Assembly (NCBI RefSeq): GCF_001659605.2
Contig: NC_035162.2
Span: 28,263,526-28,327,525, forward strand
DNA length: 64,000 nucleotides
Source: Manihot esculenta
Taxonomy: Eukaryota > Streptophyta > Magnoliopsida > Malpighiales > Euphorbiaceae
Direction: 5' to 3'
A program made the translations under genes and the position numbers. The notes under the pieces were generated by a model. It did not search any database. It had not been told where the DNA came from and worked only from the letters and a program-made list of their open reading frames with translations. Positions 1 through 10,800 of the stretch are shown here, one piece after another (positions within the stretch are counted from its first letter, which is position 1; the number at the start of each line of letters is the position of its first letter).

Positions 1-325
1 ATCTCCAAGTTTAGGTCGTCTCCCTCTCGATCTTCAAGAGGTAAGAGCCGATCTTAAGCTCCTTATGTGTTTTAAGTAAGTGTTATGCAAGATCTATGGG
101 TAGAAATGCATGTTAGGGCATATGTTGAGTTATGGATATATATTGATGTTTTGAGCAATGTGTGTTGTTTGAGTATGTTTGAAGTGTTGTAGATGGGGTA
201 TATGCATGTTTGAGGCCCCTAGGAACTTATATGCATGACTTGGTTGGAGTATATACTTGATTTGTGGTTTTGGGAGGCAGGAGGTTCAAGTGAACCAAGT
301 TTCTGCCCGTTTGGCAGAAACCAGG

Positions 326-510
326 TTCGGCAGCCGAAGGGAGTTTCGGCCGCCGAACCCCTCTTGTGGAGGCAGCTTTCGGCTGCCGAAGGTGCCCCCG
401 AAAAGAGACTTTCGTCTCTGTCTGGCACTTTCGGCCGCCGAAGGTGCCGCCGAACCTGCCTGAGTTTCGTCTCTGTCCAGGACTTTCGGCCGCCGAAGGT
501 GCCGCCGAAA
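326..510. repeat. CpG-rich palindrome array in Tek-H LTR
   Basis: Several copies or near-copies of the 13-mer TTCGGCCGCCGAA lie close together, alternating with a TTTCGTCTCTG motif. The 13-mer is its own reverse complement except for the central base. Each copy contains a GCCGCC core on one strand. Short ORFs here with Phe-Gly-Gly or Ser-Ala-Ala-Glu repeats are by-products of the array. Confidence 0.8.
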
Positions 511-638
511 GTGCCCTGTTCAGCCACTCCATGCATATCTCTATGTGATATTTTCAGGATGTTTTAGGGGGTTTTTGGGGAATACTTTAGAGTTATGTTC
601 AAGTATGTTTGGTCCCTCATTTGAGTCCACCTGTGTAG

Positions 639-706
639 GTTCGGACCCGAGGAACCGAGGACCCCAGCAGTGAGTTCAGCTGCGGTGTTGTCAGAGTCAG
701 CCAGAG
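639..706 (+). other. Mini-exon-like block in Tek-H LTR (68 nt)
   Basis: The block is preceded by an acceptor-like CTGTGTAG and followed by a donor-like GAG then GTGAGT. An upstream donor-like AAGAG followed by GTAAG is at 36-45, and a pyrimidine-rich acceptor-like tract ends in CAG at 1210. The same arrangement recurs in every other Tekay-type LTR complete enough to show it. Splicing is inferred, not shown. Confidence 0.45.
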
Positions 707-872
707 GTGAGTGGAACTAAAACTAAATCTTTTAAATTAAATGCTTTATCATGTTCCATGCATCATGATTATGCAATAGGATGATTGCATTAGTTTTCAC
801 GAATATGCCGCATTGCATAAATTGTTGTTGATGTGGGTGAATGTTGGATGACCCAATTAGTCCAAGACAGGA

Positions 873-1060
873 AGACCAGGCCCCATGCTACAGGCCTGGC
901 ACAGAGTAAGAAAGACCAGGCCCCATTCTACAGGCCTGGCACAGAGTAAGGCACGGTTATGGGACTCGAAGACCAGGAGCCCAGAGGAGGCCCTGGAAAA
1001 TGGTAAGTAATGTATGTTCTGACAGGAAAGACCAGGACCCCATTCTACAGGCCTGGCACA
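873..1060 (+). repeat. CCAGG/CCTGG hairpin-type tandem repeats in Tek-H LTR
   Basis: Four units each begin GACCAGG and end CCTGGC or CCTGG, so each unit can pair with itself. The bases between the arms vary. Counterparts with different internal sequence occupy the same LTR position in Tek-A, B, C, D and F. Confidence 0.7.
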
Positions 1061-1680
1061 GAGTTAACTTGGACTAATTGGTGACAAGTTCACCAAACCC
1101 TTATGTGAATTGTTTGTGTTATGATGCATTTCATAGAGCATAGTGTTAATGTGTTTTAATAGCTCTACTCACTGGGCTTTTAGCTCACCCCTCTCCCTTT
1201 ACCCCCTCAGGCTTGCAGGTACAGTATAGTGCGGGAGTCCGGATAGAGTAAAGAAGTTATGCCTTTGTAATAGCTAGAAATGGACATGATCAAAATTGTA
1301 ATGTAAAAGTACAGTATAGTTATGTAATGAGTTTTATGGATGTTAGTATGTGCTTGACCATAGATTGTTGTATCCCTCTTTATACATGATCTTAGAGATT
1401 TTGATGATGTTTATGTAAACCAGCTCAACACAGGTTATGTTACCCCTTGAGGGCACAGATGAGATCCCACAGAGGGATCAATGTCATATTAATATTTATG
1501 CACAGGTTGAGTTTGGTTGATGAGTATGCAAAGGAAAGTTTTAATTTTTATGCTCATTGTTGATCATGTATGGGGTTATACAGGTTCACAGGCTTTATGT
1601 CAGGCTTGCTACGGGTCCCGGCGGCCTTAAGTCGACCCGGATCCTAGCGCCGGTAGCGGTCCGATTTTCGGGTCGTTACA

Positions 1681-2813
1681 ATATCTGAGCTTGTTCGAAT
1701 GTACCGTGCATCACACTCGGGTAACCGAACGTTTGCCCAGGGGGACAGTGAGAAATGCTTATGGGAATCAACTTGTTCAGTTCCCCTATAATAGCGGGAC
1801 AGATCTTGGCCTTTTCTGCCAAACTCACATTCCGAGCTGTGAGAATTCCTCCGGGCTGAAGACCAGAGTAGTAGGATAGGTGATAACGATGTAATCGTAG
1901 ATGATGATGTATGTGGTTATGTAAATCCTTTAAGGATAGTCTTTCATCCCGTAGTGTAGGCCTTTGTAACGTGCTGTAATGTACTTTTCTTTTAATGAAG
2001 TTCTTGTTCTGCTCTCATGCTTAAGCTGTTCTTCTTTTATCATGTGTGAAATACTTTAGATTGCTCGCCTTATAATTTTAACCAATTGAGCTCTATCCTG
2101 CTTTTTCCCGAGCTGATCTAACCTATCTGCGAGCTCTGATGAGTTGAACTCCGGATCCACTTAGCCAACTGGGCTTTCAAGTTTCCGAACTGGACTGTCT
2201 GACCGACCTGTGAGATCGGTCTTTACTCCGATGAATTGAGCTTTGAGTCTCCTTCGTCCGACCGGGCTCTCAGGTCATGTTGTCCGAGCTGGACTGAACG
2301 ACCCGAGAGTTCTGTCTTTGCTTAGTGAAATGAGCTCTGAGTTTCCTTTAGCTGGCCGAGCTCCCAAGTCATGCTGTCCGAGCTGGACTAATCCGACCTC
2401 TGAGCTCGGCTTCTGATGAGTTAAACTCTAAGCTCTCAGCTCAGTATGGATCCGAGGTATCCTTGTCGTCTCTTTCCGATCTCGTAACCCTTTTTTTATC
2501 AACAAGTCAAATCTTATATGTATTCTACGTGATGAGTAGGTCTAACCTTTAGCATGCTTTCATCTGCTTGCATCTTTGAGTTTTTCCTTCTATTTCCTTG
2601 ATACTTACCACGGATGTGGTGAAGTGGTGAATCTTGTGGGTTAAGTTGTCTTGGCTGGAAATCAGGTCCGAACAAGTTGGACTTGCCTGGCCTTTTAAGT
2701 GATGGGCTATCATTGTGGACCTGGCCCTTGATAGATGTAGACAAGCCCAGCGATCATCCTTTTGCCCCTTTACCTTCTCTCCGGTTATTACTTAACCGTT
2801 GAGAGGGTAAACT
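1681..2813 (+). other. Tat-1 segment upstream of the antisense gene; possible second antisense-gene tail
   Basis: No complete gene is recognisable. A 62-codon ORF (1691-1879) matches nothing I know. Around 1920-2030 the sequence resembles the 3' end of the neighbouring antisense gene (6003-6095): both have GTAA, then TCCTTTAAGGA, a TC-rich stretch, GTAAT and TTAATGAA. GAGCTC-rich repeats follow both. This may be the tail of a duplicated antisense gene cut by Tek-H. 2500-2813 would hold the promoter and 5' leader of the gene at 3006. Confidence 0.4.
2050..2470. repeat. Degenerate GAGCTC/CCGAGCTGG-rich repeat block, left copy
   Basis: Short imperfect repeats of CCGAGCTGGACT, GAGCTCTGA and similar words recur roughly every 100-130 bp. 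A comparable block lies at 6180-6600, on the other side of the antisense gene. No coding potential is seen. Confidence 0.5.
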
Positions 2814-3005
2814 TTGAGAGCAATTAATGGTCGCGTCGCTCCAAAACAAAACTGTTCAGATCAACGTTCCGTCTCATCATTGCCTTTCATTTCGAATTCT
2901 TTCTGTCTTCCGAAGAAATTAGCTCTCTTCTGCTCTCTGTCTCCCTGCAACTCCTTCTGCTTTTCTCACCTTATTGCATTTTCAGGTACGCTTCCTTGTT
3001 CTTCC

Positions 3006-6000
3006 ATGGCAAGTTTAAAGCTTCCTGATGTTTTTGACCTTGAGTCGCATATTACACCTTCCAACATAACTAATCACATTTCCCGGAGGCTTTTAGATAC
3101 TCCGTTATATCTTATTCGAGCACCTCTTCCAAATGAGAGGATAGTTCTTCCTTACCCTCGCCCTCCTGGTTTGGTGGATCCCCAAGAGGTTCGTAGCATA
3201 GTGTTTTTCCTGAAGCAGAGAGAATTTGGTCTACCGTTACCTTTTACCCCTTTCTTTGTTGAGGTCTTTGAATACTTTGGGGTAACTCCTCGAATGTTAT
3301 CCCCAAATTCCATTTTATTCATGTTCTGTTTCGAGTCTATCTGTCTAGGTTGGGGTTTCGCACCTACGGCCTGTCTGGTTGTCACTTTTTTCCGCCTGGT
3401 TAGGGCGAAGCAAAACTTCTATTACTTTTCCCCTCGTAATGGGCTGTCTCTTCTTACGGGCTACAAGGATTCTATAAAGGGATGGGTAGAGAATTTCCTT
3501 ATGGCCGAGTTAAAACTAGGGTCCTGCCGATCGTGGGATGTGGACCTAAGGTGGGGGGAGATCTATCCGGGCTGCAACGATCTGCCCGAATTGAGTCTTA
3601 TTGAGCAGGTCGGGCTGCTTCGGCTGACTTCCGTTGAGAGGAAGTATGATGTCGAGAAGTGTATGTTTGCGTCCAACCTTAGGGATATCCGGGACACGGG
3701 TATAGTGCTTTGTCCGACTATTTTGTTTTTTCTTTGCTCATAACATCATGAAGTATGCTAACTCTTTATAACTTCGTGTTTCTTGTAGCTTCTGAGGTTA
3801 AAATGGATGGCATCAAATTCCCCAAGAATTTTGACCTGTCTCGGGAGAACATGCATGCAATTTTTGATGCCTTTGGGGATGGGCGTTCTGTAACTGAGAT
3901 TGCTGCAGAGCTGGCTCAGGCCGCTTCCTCGAAGAAGGTCAGCCGACCTCCCGTCAAAGCTTCTTCTCGAACTTCCAAGCCGAGCTCTCGCAGCATCAAA
4001 TCAGCTCGGCCGTCTAGCCATGGTGGGTCGAGCTCAACCTCGGCGTCTGCTGAAGGATCTAGATCCGTTCCAGCCTCCTCAGAGGTCGCGGGGGGAACTT
4101 CCCTAGCTATTGTGGAGCAGACCCAAGCTACTGAACAAGTGGGGCAGGGTGCCGTCCATTCTACTGAGGGGGTGTTAGGGGGGGAATTTAAGTCCCCTGT
4201 TGAAGACAAGGAGACCTCTGGAACAGGGATGGAGATCATCCTCCTAGAGGATCAAAGTCCAGAGGTTTCTGGTGAAGGTGCCCCTGCCCCTGTGAGGACT
4301 GAGCCTGAGGGATCTGAGGGTGTCCCCTCAAAGACCGGGGACAAGCGTCCGACCCCTTCTGGAACGCCTGTCCCATCTCCTGCTCGTAAGAAATCCAAGA
4401 CTGCTGCGGGTCCTTCCCCACCTCTTTCTACCATTGGGAAGGGGAAGGGTGTTTCTTCTGTTCCTTCGTCGTCCCCTACTGACAGCATTCTGGACCTGTC
4501 AAGCATTTCCTCTGAGTCTCCGGCCTCTGCTGTTGCCGCACTTCTCCGGGAGCGGATGTTCGGCGGGATAACAGAGGCTTCGGATCCTCGTCTTCTGGCC
4601 CTGACTGGTCACTTGGCCAGTTCTACCAAGGAGCAGGTGTCCTTCCAATCTCGCTCTCGTGAGGAGCTCGGATCTACGATTGGAGAAATGCTTCTGATGG
4701 TAAGTTATTTTTTCTTTTCACTTCTCTTTGAGTTTGCTCTGTTTCTTTTCTTGACAATTGTTCTTCCGTACTAGATGTTAGGCCTGGTTATGGAGGTGGA
4801 TGCCCGTGACCTCTCTCTCCGGGAGTCCGTGGACCGCCGGATCGAAGAAGCGCGCCGCGATGAAAACCTGACTGCCACCAGCGACGCGAGGGGCCACCTG
4901 GCAGCGGCCCGGGAGCAGATCCAGTCTCTCCAGGTGGAGTTACATTCTGCGCTGGAGGCCTCTAAAAAAGCTGAGGACAGAGCGGTTGAGGCGGCAGGGC
5001 ATAGCAAATCCCTGGAATCAGAGCTGTCTCGTACTCGCAGGGTTCTCCAGGAGTCTGATGAGAGGGCAGCTGAAGTGGAAGCTCGTTGTGTAGAGGTTGT
5101 AAAACAGCTGTCCTCTATGACAACGGCCCTTCAGGAGAGGGATGAGACTGTTGGCCAAAAAGCCGAGGTCCATCGCCAACATGAGGCCTTAAAGGCTGAT
5201 TTTGAGGGGCTTCAAGCTCACCTGAATGAGGTGAAGGCTCAGAGGGAAAGTGCCCTAGCCCGGGTGGAGGTCCTTGAGCAGGAATTGGGCATAAGTTCTG
5301 AACGTATCAAAGATCTGTCTTCATCGGCCGAAGAGTTCAACCTTCGCCAACAACAGCTGAAAAATGAAGTCAGGGCTTTGGAACGTAAATGTTTAGCCCT
5401 GCTTGAGGTGGTAAAGTATGTCGAAGGGAAGGCTCAGCTGAAGCGTGAACAATATATAGCGGAGTATCAGGAGTCTGATGAGCTGAAGGTTAAAATTGAT
5501 CAGGCCTGTGAAGCTCATCTTCAGGACTACAAAGACTCTTCTGAGTTTGAGGAATTTGTAGCCGAGGCTTGTGAAGAACATCTTGATGAGTATAAAGCTT
5601 CTAGTGAAATGAAACAGGCTATCCTTGATAAGGCCTACCGCATGTATGTAACTGGCTACAATCGCGGTTTAAGAGAAGCTAGACAGGCTCCTGATATTCC
5701 TTTAGCCAAGCTTCGTAGGCGCGAAGTGGACTCAGATGGCGAGTCAGTGCTATACGGGGAGGATGATTTCCCTTTGCCCCGAGGGGATTCTCGGAGGAAC
5801 ATAGACCGGCCAGCTGAGTCTTCATCAGGGGAATCCGAGATAGGGTCGGAGGAGGATGATCCTGATTCTGAAAAAGACGGCCTCCACCTTGGGTCAGAAG
5901 TTGCCCCTTCTATTAATGTTGAGAGCTCTGTCCCAAGGGACACCGAGCTTCCTTCGGAGGTGGCTGTAAATAGAGATAATGCAGGCGAGGGTGTTCTTAC

Positions 6001-6052
6001 TGATGTAAGTCCTTTAAGGACTATTTATCCGCCTGCCTCGCCGGAGGGATAA
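3006..6052 (+). CDS. Antisense extra gene of Tat-1 (Transposase_28-like, coiled coil), spliced join 3006-3699, 3789-4699, 4775-6052
   Basis: The three exons join in frame to 960 codons plus TAA or equivalent stop. Intron 1 splits one codon (phase 1); intron 2 is 75 bp and would read through to a stop if retained. The start at 3006 has a good context (TTCC before ATGG); an in-frame ATG also exists at 2814. Residues 1-220 (DVFDLESHIT, LPNERIVLPYPRP, KQREFGLPLPFTPFFVE) resemble the plant 'putative gypsy type transposon' domain, Pfam Transposase_28. Residues 260-500 are Ser/Pro/Ala-rich with a basic patch near 430. Residues 550-870 are a long predicted coiled coil, and the last 70 are acidic. Its strand is opposite to gag-pol, so its introns are not removed from the genomic RNA. 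The family's function is unknown. The frame is undamaged despite the element being broken by a 28-kb insertion. Confidence 0.8.
3700..3788 (+). other. Intron 1 of the Tat-1 antisense gene (89 bp, GT-AG)
   Basis: The donor is GTATAGTG and the acceptor TTCTTGTAG. The exon 1 frame (position 0 mod 3) and exon 2 frame (2 mod 3) become continuous only after removal, giving GCT (Ala) across the junction. Confidence 0.75.
4700..4774 (+). other. Intron 2 of the Tat-1 antisense gene (75 bp, GT-AG)
   Basis: A consensus GTAAGT donor and a T-rich tract lead to an ACTAG acceptor. Its length is a multiple of three and its own last three bases form an in-frame TAG, so an unspliced transcript would end the protein here. 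Confidence 0.8.
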
Positions 6053-6179
6053 ATTGTAATAGCTATTAATGAAATATTAGTTTCCTTCTTGTTTTTCATA
6101 TTTCTTGACATTTATCTCTACTTTTCGTATTCGTGATGTAAACTACATATTTTCATTCATAAGCTCTGAATTAATCTTA

Positions 6180-6600
6180 AGTTGTGAGCTTAGCTCTCAG
6201 CTGATAGTCTGAGAGATCAAATCTTATACCGTTTTAATGGTAACTATCATGTCAGTTTTTGGTTTTTAGTTCTTCGTTCTTGGTTGTGACTTCGTATATT
6301 TATTCCGGATAAACTGATTTAGGCTTTGATTATAGCCTTTTTATCCTCCTAAGGATTTTACGAGTCTTTCTATGGAGGGAGCTCGGCCTTTCTCTTTTGC
6401 CTTCGTATCTTGATCCTTTAAGGATATGAGTCTATCCGAGCTGAGAGCTCGGTCTTGGGCCTTTGTGAATATTGGTCTGAGCTGAGAGCTCAACCTTGAG
6501 TTTTGTAAGAATATAAGTCTATCCGAGCTGGGAGCTCGGCCCCTTTTTTTTTTTTTTTTTTTTTTTACAGCTCTGGGCTCTTCTCTTTCCGAGGTCGGAA
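6180..6600. repeat. Degenerate GAGCTC repeat block, right copy, with poly-T run
   Basis: CCGAGCTGAGAGCTCGG-like words recur at about 6430, 6475 and 6525. A run of 22 T lies at 6545-6566. The block sits between the stop of the antisense gene and the 76-bp array. Confidence 0.5.
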
Positions 6601-6670
6601 TTGGATTTTATAAGTTGTTCCTGTGGAGAAATTTTTCCTTTCGGGAGGCTCTTAAGTCCTTCACCGACCT

Positions 6671-7726
6671 AGGAGATCTTACGGGATCCTGTTTTTCTTT
6701 GAATTTCCGGGACGACCTTGGGGCCTCGCCGGTTGTTTTTGACTTCAGGAGATCTTACGGGATCCTGTTTTTCTTTGAATTTCCGGGATGACCTCGGGGC
6801 CTCGCCGGTTGTTTTTGACTTCAGGAGATCTTACGGGATCTTGTTTTTCTTTGAATTTCCGGGACGACCTCGGGGCCTCGCCGGTTGTTTTTGACTTCAG
6901 GAGATCTTACGGGATCCTGTTTTTCTTTGAATTTCCGGGACGACCTCGGGGCCTCGCCGGTTGTTTTTGACTTCAGGAGATCTTACGGGATCCTGTTTTT
7001 CTTTGAATTTCCGGGACGACCTCGGGGCCTCGCCGGTTGTTTTTGACTTCAGGAGATCTTACGGGATCCTGTTTTTCTTTGAATTTTCGGGACGACCTCG
7101 GGGCCTCGCCGGTTGTTTTTGACTTCAGGAGATCTTACGGGATCCTGTTTTTCTTTGAATTTCCGGGACGACCTCGGGGCCTCGCCGGTTGTTTTTGACT
7201 TCAGGAGATCTTACGGGATCCTATTTTTCTTTGAATTTCCGGGACGACCTCGGGGCCTCGCCGGTTGTTTTTGACTTCAGGAGATCTTACGGGATCCTGT
7301 TTTTCTTTGAATTTCCGGGACGACCTCGGGGCCTCGCCGGTTGTTTTTGACTTCAGGAGATCTTACGGGATCCTATTTTTCTTTGAATTTCCGGGACGAC
7401 CTCGGGGCCTCGCCGGTTGTTTTTGACTTCAGGAGATCTTACGGGATCCTGTTTTTCTTTGAATTTCCGGGACGACCTCGGGGCCTCGCCGGTTGTTTTT
7501 GACTTCAGGAGATCTTACGGGATCCTGTTTTTCTTTGAATTTCCGGGACGACCTCGGGGCCTCGCCGGTTGTTTTTGCCTTCAGGAGATCTTACGGGATC
7601 CTGTTTTTCTTTGAATTTCCGGGACGACCTCGGGGCCTCGCCGGTTGTTTTTGCCTTCAGGAGATCTTACGGGATCCTGTTTTTCTTTGAATTTCCGGGA
7701 CGACCTCGGGGCCTCGCCGGTTGTTT
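6671..7726. repeat. 76-bp tandem array, about 14 copies, in the Tat-1 3' untranslated region
   Basis: The unit begins near AGGAGATCTTACGGGATCC and ends CCTCGCCGGTTGTTTTTG, with the same sites recurring every 76 bp from 6671 to 7726. Units differ by only a few substitutions, for example TGCCTTC for TGACTTC in the last copies. Because 76 is not a multiple of three, short ORFs across it shift frame and are not genes. It lies between the stop codons of pol (-) and the antisense gene (+). Such arrays are known in 3' regions of Tat-lineage elements. Confidence 0.95.
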
Positions 7727-7898
7727 GTACAAAATTCAGGCTTATTGGCCTTACTGTCGCTTCGTCATCTCAGCTGGTTTTGTGCCTAGCTGAGGCCTTG
7801 TTTCATGTAGAACGTTATTCATAAAGATAATCACATTGTATAAACGATCTTTATTTTCTCATGTCTGTCAAAATACAACGTTTTTCTTTACGAATATT

Positions 7899-10800
7899 TC
7901 AAGGAAAATACCTTTTTAGGTGCTGGATGTTCCAAGCGTGGGGCTCGGGGTTTCCTTGCATATCTTCGATTCGGTATACCCCGGGCTTAACCACTTTTGT
8001 CACCTTGAATGGACCTTCCCAGGTCGGTGCTAGCTTGCCTGCGGCTGCTCTTTTTCCTGTAGCTTCCAGGTTTCTTAAAGTCAGGTCTCCCACCTTCAAG
8101 CTTCTTTCTCTGACCTTTTGATTGTAATATCTTGCCGCTCGTTGTTGATAAGCAGCAGTTCGGACTTGGGCTTCTTCCCTAACTTCCTCAAGAGCATCTA
8201 GGTTGCTCCTTAATTTGTCCCCATTAGCGTTCTCACTAACGAATTGAACTCGATGAGTGGGGATCTTCAACTCAACTGGGACTACAGCCTCTGTGCCATA
8301 AGCAAGTGCAAACGGGGTTTCTTGAGTAGGCGCTCTGGGAGTAGTTCGGAGTGCCCATAGAGTGCTATTGAGTTCTTCTGCCCAATTCTCCTTTGCGCCA
8401 TCCAGCCGTTTCTTTAATCCTTGAAGGATAGCTCTATTAGTGACTTCCGTTTGGCCATTAGTCTGAGGGTGAGCCACGGAGGAGAACTTATGCCATATGC
8501 CCATGTTCGTCGTAAAGGCTCTGAAAGTGCTGCAGTCAAATTGTCTGCCGTTGTCTGAGATAAGTACTCTTGGTATGCCAAATCTGCAGATGATATGTCC
8601 CCATACGAAATCTATCATCTTGCGAGCTGTGATTGTGGCTATTGCTTCTGCCTCTGGCCATTTCGAGAAATATTCCACAGCCACCACTACGAATTTCCTT
8701 TGCCCCGTAGTCTTGGGGAAAGGTCCCAGGATGTCAATTCCCCATTGTGAGAAAGGCCATGGACTGGATATGCTTGCTTGAGGAGTGGCAGGGGTCCTGA
8801 TGGCATTAGCAAATCTTTGACATACGTCACACCTCCGGACAAACTCCTCTGCTTCTTTTTTAACAGTGGGCCAGTAGTATCCTTGCCTGAATATTTTGTT
8901 AGCTAATGTCCCTGCTCCCTCGTGAGCCCCACATAGGCCTCTATGTATTTCCTCCATTACCTTTGCAGCTTCTTCCGGACTCACACACCGGAGCCATGGG
9001 CTGGACTTCCCTTTTCTGTATAAAGTTCCCCTTATTACTTGGTAATTGGCAGCTCGAGCTGCTATCTTTTTGGCTTCAACTGTATCTTCGGGGAGTTCGC
9101 CCTTTTCCAAGTATCTCAGGTATGGAGTCATCCAAGTTGGGCCCTGCTCCACCTGCAGTACTGTGTTTGTCTTCTTGAAAGCAGGTGTGCTGACATGCTG
9201 TATGTATACTTCATCAGGGAGCTGCTCTAACTCTTCTTTGGTCAGTCGACTAAGCAGGTCTGCCTCCTCATTTTCATCTCGAGGTATCCTCTGAAATCTC
9301 GTAGTAACTCCTCGGCTTGTGAGGTCGGCTTCCACAGTTTTTACTTTATCAAGATAACTCTGCATGATGGGATCTCTGGCCTGATATACTCCCGTCACCT
9401 GGTTGATTACCAGCTGAGAGTCACTATTTACTTCGAGGTCGGTTACCCCTATTTCCAAAGCTACCAACATTCCGTTCACCAAGGCTTCATATTCGGCCAC
9501 ATTATTAGAAGCTTTGAATTCTAGCCGTAAGGCATAACATACTTTAAAGCCCTCTGGCCCCTTAAGTATTATCCCAGCGCCACTGCCCTCAGAGCCTGAT
9601 GCTCCGTCTACATATAGCTTCCAGCTGGACTCTTGGGAAAGCTCTCCCTCTCCTTCTTTTCTTGGTATCTCCGAGGATGATCCTTCCTTCTCCTCGTTGA
9701 ATGAGCATTCTGCTATGAAGTCAGCCAGCGCTTGAGATTTTATAGCTGTCCGAGGTCGGTACTCCAGACAGTAAGGGCTGATTTCCACGGACCATGCTAA
9801 CATCCGTCCTGAAGTTTCCGGCCTACGTATGATCTTCTTTAAAGGTTGGTCCGTCATCACAACTCCTTGGTGGCCTTCCAGATAAACTTTGAATTTCCGG
9901 ACTGCTAACAACAAGGCATACGCCAATTTTTCAATGTTCGAGTATCTGACCTCAGTGTCTCTGAGTACCTTACTGACATAGAAAACAGGTTTCTGCTCCC
10001 CTTCTTCCACTCTTACTAGTACTGCGCTGATTGCTTGCTCTGAGGCTGCCAAGTATATCAGGAGTTCTTCCCCTTTTATGGGGCTGCTGAGCACGTGAGG
10101 CGAGCTGAGGTATTCCTTAAGCTCTGTAAATGCTTTTTGGCAGTCTTCTGTCCATTCAAAATTCGAAACCTTCCTCAATTTTTTGAAGAATGGCAAACAC
10201 TTTTCTGCCGACCTTGACATAAACCGGTGAAGCGCCACCACTTTCCCGGTTAATCTCTGGACGTCCCTTACACAGGTCGGCTCTGGCATATTTAATATGG
10301 CTTCCACTTTCTCCGGATTGGGCTCAATGCCTTTTCCACTTACCATGTATCCCAAGAACTTTCCTCCCCTGATGAAGAAAGCACACTTTGCTGGATTCAA
10401 CTTCATCCTGTATTGATCTAACACCCCAAATATCTCCCTTAAATCCGTTATGTGTTGTTGAAAAGTTGAACTTTTAACCACCATGTCATCCACATACACT
10501 TCTACATTCCTACCGATCTGGTTCTTAAAAATTTTATTCATTAATCGTTGGTAAGTTGCCCCGGCGTTTCTTAATCCGAAGGGCATAGCTCTGTAGCAGT
10601 AAGTCCCGTCTTCAGTTATAAATGAGGTCTTCTCCTCATCCGTCTTTTCCATTGGGATTTGGTGGTAACCAGACATAGCATCCAAAGAAGACATATAATC
10701 AAAACCGGCCGTTGAGTCGACCATCTTATTAATATCGGGGAGGGGGTAACAATCTTTAGGGCAGGCCTTATTCAGGTCGGTAAAATCTATACACATCCTG

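Larger units (their letters stand above)
1..1680 (+). repeat. Tek-H: LTR of a Tekay-type gypsy element, 5' part outside window
   Basis: The segment ends in the LTR terminus shared by all the Tekay-type LTRs here (GGTCGTTACA), and Tat-1-type sequence follows at once from 1681. It is very close to the Tek-A LTR around the block with CTTCAAGAG followed by GTAAG. It contains a palindrome array (326-510), a mini-exon-like block (639-706) and hairpin repeats (873-1060). No primer-binding site follows at 1681, so this is a 3' LTR or a solo LTR in + orientation. The TSD cannot be tested because the other end is outside the window. Confidence 0.85.

Noticed and set aside
219..567. Overlapping ORFs on both strands with Phe-Gly-Gly-Arg or Ser-Ala-Ala-Glu repeats (also at 12925-13131, 17410-17613, 38623-38964, 47062-47605)
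   Set aside because: They are translations of the palindrome arrays in LTRs. They occur in several frames at once, lie inside LTRs, and have no homology.
4771..5943. Minus-strand ORFs opposite the antisense gene (4771-5007, 5393-5581, 5656-5943)
   Set aside because: They overlap the well-supported spliced coiled-coil gene and show only its reverse-complement low-complexity composition.
6788..7793. Repetitive ORFs across the 76-bp array
   Set aside because: The period is not a multiple of three, so the frame rotates through the same units. These are chance openings in a tandem repeat.
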